64,000 nucleotides of DNA from Kiritimatiellia bacterium (GTDB lineage Bacteria > Verrucomicrobiota > Kiritimatiellia > PWTM01), in the NCBI GenBank assembly GCA_026417735.1, contig JAOACR010000007.1:62001-126000 (forward strand), read 5' to 3'. Below are positions 1 through 8,120 of the stretch, one piece after another. The notes beneath the pieces are model-generated. The model searched no databases and was not told the origin of the DNA. It saw nothing but the letters and a program-made list of their open reading frames with translations. A program made the translations under genes and the position numbers. The first letter of the stretch is position 1. Every line of letters starts with the position of its first letter.

Positions 1-2106
1 CGATGGGACGATCTTTCCGCGTCCGACCGACCGCGCGCGGTGATGATTTGGTCGGATTTGCTGTGGGCGCGCGGTGAGACGGACGAGGCGCTGGCCGCGC
101 TGGAATTTGCGCTGCCCGTGCTGGGGCCGTGCGCGGTGACGGTGGCGCGCCGGCTGGCGCTGCGCTGGCGTGAGGCGGGAGTTCCGCAGCGCGCGGTCGA
201 GCTGCTGGAAGGACAGTTGGCGGCGGCATCCCCGCCGGAGGGATGGCTCATCCGGCTGGATCTGGGCGGTGCGTACCTCGACGTGGGGCGCACCGCGGAC
301 GCCGCGGAGGTGATGCGCCCGCTCATCGAAAGCGAGGAAGGCCCTCGGTCGATGCGGGCCAGCGCCTGGCTGCTCCGGGCGAAGGCGGAGGCATCGGCGG
401 GTCGTGCAAATTCCGCGGACGCCGCCTTTGAGGAGGCGCGTCGGCTCGCGGAGGGCTCCGGCACGGAGGGGGACATCCTGTTCGAGCTGGCCGCGTACCG
501 TTTGCACATGGACCAGCTCGATTCGGCGCGCGAACTCATTCGGCGGGGGCTTCAGCGGCATCCACGACACCGCTGGGGGGTGGAGCTGCAGCTGGATCTG
601 GCGCGGCGGCTTCGGGCGCGCGGTGAGGCGGCGGCGGCGCTGGAGGCCTTCCAGGCCTATCTGGAGATGTCGGAGGATCCCGCCGGCCAGGCGGAGGCAC
701 TGATGGGAAAGGGCGAGTGCCTGGTGGCACTCTCACGGCCGCTGGAGGCGGCCGCCGCGTTTGAGCGGGCGGCGGTGACGTTGCGCGAGCCGTCGGCCAG
801 GATGGCGGCCGAGCTCAAACGCGCGGAGGCGCTCGCGCAAGCGGGGCGCTGGGCGGAGGCGCTGAACGTCTGTGAAGCGTTCCTGCGGGCGAACCCGGAG
901 CATCCGGCGGTCGGCGGCACCGCGGTGCTGGCGGCGGAATGCCTGGCGCAGCTCGGGCGAGAGGACGAGGCGCTGCAGCGGCTGAGCGCCGCCACCACGG
1001 GGCCGTTCGCGGCGGCGGCCCGGCTTCGGCGCGCTCGTCTTCACGAGCGCCGGCGCGACTGGGACGCGGCGGAGCGCGCCTATGCGGAGTTGCTGGAGCT
1101 GCATCCCTCCGCACCGGAGGCGCGGTGGGCGCGGCTGGGCCTGGCGCTGCTGCACTACCGCCGCGCAGATGGCGAGGCGGCACTTCGCGTGTTGGAACCG
1201 CTCGGGGGGCGGGATGCGGCGGACGAGGTGGCCGAGCGGGCTGAGGTCTTGCGCGTGTGGTGTCATCACCTCCTTGGCGATGAGGCGGCCGCGGTTGGCG
1301 TGGCGCAGCAGTTCCTGCAGCGTTGGCCCCGTTCGCCACGGGCGACGGAGGTTCGGTTGTGGTTGGCGGATCTGAACTGGCATCGTGGACGGTTTGAAGC
1401 GGCGGAACGCGAGTACGTGGAGGTTGCGGATCTGACCCGAGGAAGGCCGCCGGGCGACATTGCACGGTATCGGGCGGCCCGTGCCGCGGCGGCGGCGGGC
1501 GAGCTATCGAGGGCTCTTCAGCACTTCCAGCGCCTGGCGGAGGAACATCCGGGTAGCCCGGTGCTCCTGGAAGCACGGTTCGCCCAGGGGGATGTGCTGG
1601 CGGAGATGGGCCGGTTCGATGCCGCGGTACTTTCGTTCGACGAGGTGATCCGGGCTGCGCCCGACTCGACGTTGGCGACGCTGGCCTGGGGGCGGAAGGG
1701 CGACTGCCATTTCACGCTCGGCGCCCAGGCACCGGCGCGCTACGAACAGGCGCTGACAGCCTATCGGGTGGTGGCCGACCGTGAGCGGGAAGCCGTGGAC
1801 GTGCGGCTGCAGGCGGTGTACAAGGCGGGTCGCTGCGAAGAACTGCTGGGACGCTCCGCGGCGGCGATCGAGCGCTACCTCGCGGTGGTGTATCGCCACC
1901 TCGAAGAGCGGGCAGCTGGTCGGCCAGGAGCACCGGTGTGGTTTGCGCGCGCGGCGTTCGCGGCGGCCGCGCTGCAGGAACGGGCGGAACTGTGGCAGGA
2001 AGCGGTCCAGATTTACCGGCGAGTGGTCGAGGACGGAGGACCGGCGTCCGCGGACGCGGCGGCGCAGATCCGGCGTTTACTCAGCCAGCATCCGGAGACT
2101 CAGTGA
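1..2106 (+). CDS. TPR-repeat protein, 5' end outside window
   Basis: The frame is open from base 1, so the true start probably lies upstream; the first internal ATG is at 40. The visible 701 residues are almost entirely helical repeats rich in Ala, Leu, Glu and Arg, with the W/Y/A/P spacing of tetratricopeptide repeats (for example AAERAYAELLELHPSAPEA and AAVLSFDEVIRAAPDSTLA). Such scaffolds bind other proteins; the outer-membrane YbgF/BamD-like TPR proteins often sit beside Tol/Exb genes. It is followed after 25 bases by ExbB-like, ExbD-like and TonB-like genes, so a periplasmic or outer-membrane partner role is likely but inferred. No signal peptide can be judged because the N-terminus is missing. 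Confidence 0.85.
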   Translation, partial: RWDDLSASDRPRAVMIWSDLLWARGETDEALAALEFALPVLGPCAVTVARRLALRWREAGVPQRAVELLEGQLAAASPPEGWLIRLDLGGAYLDVGRTADAAEVMRPLIESEEGPRSMRASAWLLRAKAEASAGRANSADAAFEEARRLAEGSGTEGDILFELAAYRLHMDQLDSARELIRRGLQRHPRHRWGVELQLDLARRLRARGEAAAALEAFQAYLEMSEDPAGQAEALMGKGECLVALSRPLEAAAAFERAAVTLREPSARMAAELKRAEALAQAGRWAEALNVCEAFLRANPEHPAVGGTAVLAAECLAQLGREDEALQRLSAATTGPFAAAARLRRARLHERRRDWDAAERAYAELLELHPSAPEARWARLGLALLHYRRADGEAALRVLEPLGGRDAADEVAERAEVLRVWCHHLLGDEAAAVGVAQQFLQRWPRSPRATEVRLWLADLNWHRGRFEAAEREYVEVADLTRGRPPGDIARYRAARAAAAAGELSRALQHFQRLAEEHPGSPVLLEARFAQGDVLAEMGRFDAAVLSFDEVIRAAPDSTLATLAWGRKGDCHFTLGAQAPARYEQALTAYRVVADREREAVDVRLQAVYKAGRCEELLGRSAAAIERYLAVVYRHLEERAAGRPGAPVWFARAAFAAAALQERAELWQEAVQIYRRVVEDGGPASADAAAQIRRLLSQHPETQ

Positions 2107-2131
2107 CGGAGCGCTCAGGAGGAGAGTCCCG

Positions 2132-2764
2132 ATGATTAGCTGGCTGAACCTTGGTGGCTGGCCGGCATGGCTGGCGGTCGGCATCGGGATCGTTGCGGTC
2201 GCGGTGAGCGTAGAGCGCTGGTTGTTCCTGCGGCGGGCGCGGGTCCCGCTGGACGACTTCCTCCGCGGCATCTTCAACGTGCTTGAGCGCGGGAACATCG
2301 CGGAGGGCGTCGCGCTGTGCGACGACACGCCCGGGCCGGTGGCTCGGATGGTGCGCGCCGCCCTGCTGCGGTTGGCCGACGGACCGGCGGCCGCGCGCGA
2401 GGCGATGGTCGCCGCAGGCACCGCCGAGATTCCGCGACTCGAGTGCCGCGTTCGGGTGCCGGCGGCCGCCGCGCGCCTCGCCGCGTTGAGCGGTCTGCTC
2501 GGCACGGTACTGGCGCTGATCAACGCGGGCCAGCGGATTGAACTGCGGGCGCCGCTGGTGTACGCGGGCGATCTGGCTGCCGCAATGTGGCAGGCGCTGG
2601 TGTGCACCGCGATCGGTCTGGCCGTCGCCATTCCGTGTTGGGCGGCGCACCAGCTGCTGGTGGCGATGGTGGAGTCGGTGTTGGTGGACATGGAGGACGC
2701 GCTGCGCCGCGTGACCGAGCGCGTCGAGCGCGGCGGCGCACCACCGGCGGGGAGAGTCGGGTGA
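2132..2764 (+). CDS. MotA/TolQ/ExbB-family proton-channel protein
   Basis: A 210-residue inner-membrane protein with three hydrophobic segments at about residues 11-32, 118-136 and 152-178, the topology of ExbB/TolQ. These proteins form the proton-conducting pentamer that powers TonB or TolA. The ATG at 2132 is chosen because AGGAGGAG lies at 2117-2124, an excellent ribosome binding site, whereas the frame continues open upstream only as a shadow of the TPR gene. The stop overlaps the GTG of the ExbD-like gene, so the two are probably co-translated. The sequence is divergent, so which of ExbB, TolQ or an orphan motor it represents is not settled. Confidence 0.85.
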   Translation: MISWLNLGGWPAWLAVGIGIVAVAVSVERWLFLRRARVPLDDFLRGIFNVLERGNIAEGVALCDDTPGPVARMVRAALLRLADGPAAAREAMVAAGTAEIPRLECRVRVPAAAARLAALSGLLGTVLALINAGQRIELRAPLVYAGDLAAAMWQALVCTAIGLAVAIPCWAAHQLLVAMVESVLVDMEDALRRVTERVERGGAPPAGRVG

Positions 2765-3225
2765 ACCACCAGCCGCTGCGAACGGGCACGTTTGAGCGAA
2801 CGTTTCGGACGCGGCTGGCGCGTTCGCCCTCGCCGCTGGATGCGGCAGCGGTCGCCAGCGTGTTGGTGGCAGCGGCGACGTGGTGGATCCTGCGGATGCC
2901 GTTCATCGCACAACCGGCAGTGCCGATCGAGCTGCCGCCTGCCGCAAGCGCCGAACCGGTGCGCTACGGCACGCTGATCGTCGCGGTCACGGCGGACGGC
3001 CGCATGTTCGCGTGCGACCGGCCGGTGGATCTCGCAGAGCTGGCACGACACTTCGAGACGGCGGTCCGCGAGCGACCGGACACGACGGTGTTGATTGAGG
3101 CCGATCGCCGCGTCCCGCAGGAGTTGCTGGTGCGGATTTACGACCTGGCCGCGCGCGTCGGGATTCGACGCGCGGAGATTGCCACGCAGATGCCGGCGCG
3201 TAGCGCGCCGGAGACCTCGCGATGA
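2761..3225 (+). CDS. ExbD/TolR-family biopolymer transport protein
   Basis: 154 residues starting at GTG 2761, which shares GTGA with the stop of the ExbB-like gene. There is a short cytoplasmic tail, one membrane helix at about residues 28-46, then a periplasmic domain with the ExbD pattern (TLIVAVTADGRMF, then DTTVLIEADRRVPQELLVRI). An aspartate at residue 27, in the motif PLD at the helix entrance, could be the proton-relay Asp that ExbD/TolR proteins carry. It would associate with the ExbB-like channel and drive the TonB-like protein encoded next. Confidence 0.85.
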   Translation: MNHQPLRTGTFERTFRTRLARSPSPLDAAAVASVLVAAATWWILRMPFIAQPAVPIELPPAASAEPVRYGTLIVAVTADGRMFACDRPVDLAELARHFETAVRERPDTTVLIEADRRVPQELLVRIYDLAARVGIRRAEIATQMPARSAPETSR

Positions 3226-3929
3226 GAGCGCTGGGGAACGGGGGGGCGTGGCGCTGGCTGATCGCGGCGGTGATCGCGGCCTGTGCCGGGGGTGCGCTGC
3301 TCGGCGGCAGACTCGCCCCGCCGCCAGAGAGCCTTCCGCCATCAGGGGGCACGGCGCGCGCACGAATCGCACACCGCCGGGCGGAGCCCTCCACGGCGGA
3401 GGTGGCGCTCTCGACCGTGATCTGGTCGCCCGTTCTGTTTGCATGGCCCTCGTCGCTGGGGTTCAGTCGGATCCAACCGCCGGAATGGACGATCGGCCCG
3501 CCCGTCGATCCGCCGGATGTGCCCGTGCCGTCGCCGTCGGCGTTGGTCACGTCTTCTGTTCCCGAGCGCACGGCAACGCGCCGAGCGTCGCCCGTGGATT
3601 GGTTGGATGCATCTCGCTTGCCGCACCGGCATCTGCCCGCACCTGCTTCCGGACTGCACGCGGTGCACGGAGAGCTGCCCGACCATGCCGGGTGGCCGCT
3701 CACCGCACAGGAGGCCGGCGCGCTGCCGTGGAGCGCGCTGGTGACGATCCACGTTGCGCCGGAGGGCTGGCCCGCGTCGGTGTGGGTGGATTCGGCCGAT
3801 GCGCCGGCTGCCGCTCGGTCGGCCGCCGCCGCCAAAATCGTGCGCTGGCGATGGCCGGCGTCAGAAACCACTCGCGAGGTCATCGTGCGACTGGTGCACG
3901 GCGGCGTCGCCGCGAAGGAGCGATGGTGA
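3222..3929 (+). CDS. TonB-like periplasmic energy transducer
   Basis: 235 residues starting at ATG 3222 in an ATGA overlap with the ExbD-like gene. One N-terminal helix (about residues 11-30) is followed by a long proline-, serine- and valine-rich stretch and a C-terminal region (about 165-230) of alternating beta and helix containing SALVTIHVAPEGWP and a KIVRWRWP turn, like the TonB/TolA C-terminal fold. Position after ExbB and ExbD supports an energy-transducer role. Sequence conservation is low, so the call rests on architecture and context. Confidence 0.6.
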   Translation: MRALGNGGAWRWLIAAVIAACAGGALLGGRLAPPPESLPPSGGTARARIAHRRAEPSTAEVALSTVIWSPVLFAWPSSLGFSRIQPPEWTIGPPVDPPDVPVPSPSALVTSSVPERTATRRASPVDWLDASRLPHRHLPAPASGLHAVHGELPDHAGWPLTAQEAGALPWSALVTIHVAPEGWPASVWVDSADAPAAARSAAAAKIVRWRWPASETTREVIVRLVHGGVAAKERW

Positions 3930-4153
3930 GGCGCCTGTTCTCCGAGCACGTAGGACTTTGGGTGATCGGGATGCTGGTGGCGGTCGGTGCGCTGTGGCTA
4001 CACTCCGCGGTGACCGACGCGCTTCGGCGGCGGCGCCGCGTGGCATCGCTGTACCGCTGTGAACGCTGTGGTCGGGTCTATGAGGATGAGCGCAACGTGC
4101 CGCTTTCGGCCTGCCCCGGATGCGGCGCCTTGAACGAGGCGATTCAGCGATGA
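3923..4153 (+). CDS. small one-pass membrane protein with zinc ribbon
   Basis: 76 residues. ATG 3923 has AAGGAG at 3915-3920 and overlaps the end of the TonB-like gene by seven bases. A membrane helix spans about residues 9-30; the soluble tail holds two CxxC knuckles (YRCERCGRVY and SACPGCGALN) that would bind one zinc. Function is unknown. It is cotranscribed with the Exb/Ton-like genes and its stop overlaps the hisD start, so it belongs physically to the same operon. Gene callers may miss it because of its size. Confidence 0.75.
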   Translation: MVRRLFSEHVGLWVIGMLVAVGALWLHSAVTDALRRRRRVASLYRCERCGRVYEDERNVPLSACPGCGALNEAIQR

Positions 4154-5487
4154 GAGCGATACCGCCGATTGTGCGATGGGAGGAGCCGGTGGGAGCCGCC
4201 GCGTTTGAGCGGTTTCTGCGCGCGCCGCCGGTGGCGCCCCGCGCGGAGGCGCTGGCGCGGCGCGTGTTGGCCGCCGTGCGCCGCGACGGCGATCGGGCGG
4301 TGACGCGCTTCACCGCCCGCTTCAATGGCGTCCGGCTTGCTCCGGAGCGATTCCGCGTACGCGACGAGGAAATACGCGCCGCGCGCGCACGGGTGCCGGC
4401 CTCGTTTCTGCGGGCGGTCGCCGACGTGCTGCGGCGGGTGCGCCGCTTTGCGCGCGCGGGGTTGCGCGCATCGTGGGAAATCCGCACTCCACGAGGGGGG
4501 CGGCTCGGCGAGCAATGGGTTCCGTTGGGACGCGTCGGCGTCTATGTGCCGGGGGGTGCGGCCCCGCTGGCTTCCACCGCGCTGATGACCATCCCGCTGG
4601 CCAGGATCGCGGGAGTGCCGGAGGTGGTCGCCACCACACCATGCGGCCCCGACGAATCCGTGGATCCTCACGTGTTGGTTGCGATCGCGGAGGCCGGCGC
4701 GACCGAGATCTACCGGCTCGGTGGCATCCAGGCAATTGGCGCGCTCGCGTATGGCACCCAGACGATCCGGCGCGTCGACAAAATCGTGGGACCGGGCGGC
4801 CCGTTTGTGACCGCGGCGAAGCGCGCGGTGTACGGCGAAGTCGCGCTGGACATGGTCGCCGGCCCGAGTGAGGTCGCGGTGCTCGCCGACGCGAGCGCGC
4901 GCGCCGACTGCATCGCGGCCGATCTGCTCTCGCAGGCGGAACACGGCACCGGCCATGAGCGGACGCTCCTGGTCACCACCTCCGCGGCACTGGCCCGCGA
5001 GGTTGCCGGGGAGCTGGCCGTGCAGGGCCGTCGTCTTCGCCGCTGGCCGAAGATCCGCCAAGTGCTGCACCGGCGCTCGCTGATTGTCGTGGTACCGGAC
5101 CTCGTGACCGGTTGCGACGCGATCAACCGCTTCGCACCGGAGCACTTGGAGATCCTCGCGGCGCGGCCGCGACGGTGGCTGCGCCGCATTCGCTGTGCCG
5201 GTGCGGTGTTTCTGGGGCGGTGGACGCCGGAAAGCGCCGGGGACTTTGTCGCGGGGCCCAGCCATGTGCTGCCGACCGGCGGCACCGCGCGATTCTTCTC
5301 CGGCCTTACCGCGGACGATTTCCGGCGGCGGATGAGCGTGCTGGAGCTCCGACGAGAAGATCTCGAGGAAATGTGGCCCTCCATCGACGCGTTCGCGACG
5401 GTGGAAGATCTTCCGGGCCATGCGCGCTCTGCCGCGCTGCGGCTGGGCCGGCGGTCGACAGGGGACGGGGACGGAACGGCTCCGTGA
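4150..5487 (+). CDS. hisD: histidinol dehydrogenase
   Basis: 445 residues, the normal size of HisD, which oxidises L-histidinol to L-histidine in two NAD-dependent steps. The ATG at 4150 forms an ATGA overlap with the zinc-ribbon gene; a longer start at 4120 would only add residues encoded inside that gene. Family signatures are plain: GRVGVYVPGG, VDKIVGPGGPFV, the catalytic Glu-His pair in APEHLE (about residues 331-332) and AGDFVAGPSHVLPTGG. No other his gene is present, so histidine genes are dispersed. Its place at the end of an Exb/Ton-like run looks like operon opportunism. Confidence 0.97.
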   Translation: MRAIPPIVRWEEPVGAAAFERFLRAPPVAPRAEALARRVLAAVRRDGDRAVTRFTARFNGVRLAPERFRVRDEEIRAARARVPASFLRAVADVLRRVRRFARAGLRASWEIRTPRGGRLGEQWVPLGRVGVYVPGGAAPLASTALMTIPLARIAGVPEVVATTPCGPDESVDPHVLVAIAEAGATEIYRLGGIQAIGALAYGTQTIRRVDKIVGPGGPFVTAAKRAVYGEVALDMVAGPSEVAVLADASARADCIAADLLSQAEHGTGHERTLLVTTSAALAREVAGELAVQGRRLRRWPKIRQVLHRRSLIVVVPDLVTGCDAINRFAPEHLEILAARPRRWLRRIRCAGAVFLGRWTPESAGDFVAGPSHVLPTGGTARFFSGLTADDFRRRMSVLELRREDLEEMWPSIDAFATVEDLPGHARSAALRLGRRSTGDGDGTAP

Positions 5488-6776
5488 AGATGCCGGTGGG
5501 TCATGTGCTCGGTCTGCTTGCGGTACTGCTGCCGGCCGGTGTTGCGAGGGCGGGTACCGCCGCGAGCGGCCCGCCAATCCGGTGGCCGCGGTGGCGGGGT
5601 CCGAACGACAACGCGGTGGTGGAGACGCCGCTGCCGGTCGGTTGGTCGCCCGCGTCAAACATTGCGTGGCGGGTGGCGCTGCCCGGTTCGGGCGCCTCCA
5701 CGCCGATCGTCTGGGACGGCCGCATCGTGGTCACCGTGCCGATCGACGGTCGCGACGGCGCGCTGGCGTTTGATGCCGATGGGCGCGAGGTCTGGCGGGC
5801 AATGCTCGGGCCGGCCCGCCCCCCGAAACATCGTGCTGCCTCCAGCTGCAACCCTTCGCCGGTGACCGATGGCCGCCACGTCTGGGTGTACTACAAGAGC
5901 GGGACGCTGGCGGCGCTGGCGCTGGACGACGGTCGCGTGTGCTGGTCGGTGAACGTCGAGGAGCGGTTCGGACGGGACGAGCTGGTGTGGGACATCGGCA
6001 CCTCGCCGGTGCTGACCTCGGAGGCGGTGGTGCTGTCGGTGATGAACGGCCCGCGTTCGCACCTGGCGGCCTGGGACCGCGAGAGCGGCCGGCTGCTTTG
6101 GAGTGTCCGGAGGAGCTATCCGTGCGCGTTTGAGGCCGACCAGGGCTACACGACTCCGCTGGTGTTCGAATGGAAAGGTCGCGAGGTGGTGCTGGTTTGG
6201 AACGCAGAGCACGTGACGCTGCACGATGCTCGCGATGGAGCGGTGTTATGGGACTGCGGGGGGCTGAACCCCGAGCGGCGCCCCAACTGGCCGCCGGTTG
6301 CCTCGCCGCTCAGGATCGGCGGACGGCTGATCGTGCCGTACGGTCGGGGGACCCGGCTGTTCGGCCTCGAGCTGGCTGGCGCCGGCGATGTCACCGCCAC
6401 GGCGCACCGCTGGGTCCGCACCGACACGGGCAGCTACGTGCCAACCCCGCTGGCCTGGCGGGGTCAAGTGGTGCTGCTGAGGGACCGTCACGAGGTGCAG
6501 GGAATCGACCCTGAGGACGGGCGGACGCTCTGGAGCGGTTTGCTCGAACAGAACCGCGCTCCCTTTTATGCTTCGCCGCTCATTGCGGCGGACCGGCTCT
6601 ACGCGGCGCGGGATGATGGAGTGGTGTTCGTCGCGGAGCTGCGGCCGCGTTTCCGCGTGGTCGCTCGGGTCCCGATGGGAGAATCGATCCGCGCGACACC
6701 GGTGCCGTTCGGTTCGCGACTGCTGCTGCGGGGTGAGCGTACGCTGTGGTGCGTCGGCAGGGAGACCACGCCGTGA
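5484..6776 (+). CDS. secreted PQQ-type beta-propeller protein
   Basis: 430 residues from GTG 5484 (GTGA overlap with hisD); ATG 5490 is a near alternative. A signal peptide occupies about residues 3-24 (hydrophobic run ending in VARAG). The mature part begins with WPRWRGPNDN, the typical opening of PVC-type PQQ-binding-like propellers, and continues with repeated blades containing GRIVVT, DGREVWRA, LDDGRVCWSV, DRESGRLLWSV and EDGRTLWSG. Such proteins are usually periplasmic; the family name does not show that a cofactor is bound. Substrate or partner is unknown. Confidence 0.9.
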   Translation: MKMPVGHVLGLLAVLLPAGVARAGTAASGPPIRWPRWRGPNDNAVVETPLPVGWSPASNIAWRVALPGSGASTPIVWDGRIVVTVPIDGRDGALAFDADGREVWRAMLGPARPPKHRAASSCNPSPVTDGRHVWVYYKSGTLAALALDDGRVCWSVNVEERFGRDELVWDIGTSPVLTSEAVVLSVMNGPRSHLAAWDRESGRLLWSVRRSYPCAFEADQGYTTPLVFEWKGREVVLVWNAEHVTLHDARDGAVLWDCGGLNPERRPNWPPVASPLRIGGRLIVPYGRGTRLFGLELAGAGDVTATAHRWVRTDTGSYVPTPLAWRGQVVLLRDRHEVQGIDPEDGRTLWSGLLEQNRAPFYASPLIAADRLYAARDDGVVFVAELRPRFRVVARVPMGESIRATPVPFGSRLLLRGERTLWCVGRETTP

Positions 6777-6836
6777 CCACCGCTCCAGGGCTCCTGCCCC
6801 CCCTAGAGGTGCGGTAAGGCGGTCGCCACGCTGCTG

Positions 6837-7377
6837 ATGATGCCCTCGGCGGGTCCGTCCGCCACCGCCGCGGAGCCGCGACCGTGGCTGGTGTTGATGG
6901 GATGCCGATCTGTGGCGGACGACAGCAACGACGCAGATAGTTTGGTCGTTGAGGCCGGTGCCCAGCGCTTTGTTGCGCGGCTCTCCCTCGTGGATGCGGC
7001 GGCGCGGGCACTGGAGTTCTCCGAGCGTGGGCGGGAACAGAGCGAGCATTTCGGCACCACGCTCGGCGGTGTGCTCGCGGCCGGCCGCGATGCGGCACGG
7101 TGGGTCGAGGAGTCACTGGCCGGCGGCTTTACGATCCGCACGCGCTACGCCTGCGCGGGGGGCCGCAGCCGTCGATCGCGCCACTGTGTGCTGGTGGAGA
7201 TCGCCGGCCGTGACCTAAGGGAAGAACTGTTGCGACGGGGTTGCGCGCAGCTGCGGGGCGTCCGCGCAACGCTGCCCAGCGGCGAGACGGCCACGCGCAA
7301 TCGAGTCGGAGGCTCAGCGCACACCGCGTGCGCTCCTCGCCGCGGTGGGGGTGCGGCGGCCGGCCCCCCGGAAATAG
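6837..7377 (+). pseudogene. SNase-type nuclease-like gene with probable frameshift
   Basis: From ATG 6837 (or 6840) the first 145 or so residues resemble thermonuclease-like proteins: NDADSLVV, then RFVARLSLVDAAA, a long helix, GFTIRTRY and DLREELLRRGCAQLRGVRATLPSGE. After about 7285 this frame carries antisense of the next gene and runs to 7754. The neighbouring frame supplies a plausible C-terminal helix (AIESEAQRTPRALLAAVG) and stops at 7377, so a one-base indel near 7285-7300 is likely. The 541-base span is one base more than a multiple of three. It may be a real pseudogene or a sequence error. The 3' end would overlap the convergent RDD gene by about 60 bases. Confidence 0.6.
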
Positions 7378-8120
7378 GAGTCGACCACATTTCGCACCAG
7401 CTGCTCGTCCGAGAGCTCCGCAGTGTGTTCGCGCGGCAGCTCGCAGAGGGCGCGCAGATCGGCCGCGATTTCTGCAAACAATGCCGCGCGCGCGTCCGCG
7501 TCCATCTCCGCTCGGCGCAGCACCGCCCGGAGTGCGACAACCGCGGCGGCGGGCGGAAGCCGACGGCGCAGGCGGGCTTCCAGATCGGGCCGCTCCCGCA
7601 GGCTGTTGAAGCGTTCCGGTTCGAGCCGCTCCAGATCCGGAACGGCGGGCGCGCGCGCGCACACGACCACCGTGTTCGCGCCAATGTCACCAAGCCGCTG
7701 CGCGAGCGGGCTCAGCCACGCCGCCACGCCGCCGACAAGCTGAAAGATTGGTAGCTGGTCCACCGCGCGCAGCAGGTTTCGCAGCACGACTTGTTCCCGC
7801 GAGAGCCGTAGCCCGCGGCGATCCACGACGCGGATGTGCAGCAGCCGCTTGCCGATCGTTTCGCCGCGCCACCGCCATTCCAGCGCGATGCCATAGCCGA
7901 TCGAAACGACGAATATGCCGATGAACCGCAGCGCGGCGGACGTGTCCGGCGAGATCAGCCGCATCAGCGCGAGCGCGCGGTCAACCAGCAAAACAATCGC
8001 GGCGACCGCCGCCAGGTCCACCAGCCAGGCCAGCATGCGCGAGACCGGACCGGCGAGCGGCAGCGAGAAAACAACCCCCTCCGGCGTACGGATCTCCAGA
8101 CGTGGGACCGCATCGCTCAC
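7314..8120 (-). CDS. RDD-family membrane protein with C-terminal extension
   Basis: 268 residues from a GTG at 8120 that shares GTGA with the stop of the SpoIIM-like gene. The RDD domain (about residues 20-150) has membrane helices with the signature GKRLLHIRVVD and an early basic/acidic segment PVSRMLAWLVDL. A roughly 90-residue soluble helical tail follows. RDD proteins are small integral membrane proteins proposed to act in transport or envelope homeostasis. Here it is the last gene of a ten-gene run with MoxR, DUF58, SpoIIM-like and DUF4129 proteins, a combination seen in other bacteria. Confidence 0.85.
   Translation of the reverse strand: MSDAVPRLEIRTPEGVVFSLPLAGPVSRMLAWLVDLAAVAAIVLLVDRALALMRLISPDTSAALRFIGIFVVSIGYGIALEWRWRGETIGKRLLHIRVVDRRGLRLSREQVVLRNLLRAVDQLPIFQLVGGVAAWLSPLAQRLGDIGANTVVVCARAPAVPDLERLEPERFNSLRERPDLEARLRRRLPPAAAVVALRAVLRRAEMDADARAALFAEIAADLRALCELPREHTAELSDEQLVRNVVDSYFRGAGRRTPTAARSARGVR

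Noticed and set aside
2077-3444. 455-codon minus-strand open frame
   Set aside because: Antisense to the ExbB-like and ExbD-like genes, arginine-rich and without motifs.
4144-5658. 504-codon minus-strand open frame
   Set aside because: Antisense to hisD; composition is typical of high-GC shadows.
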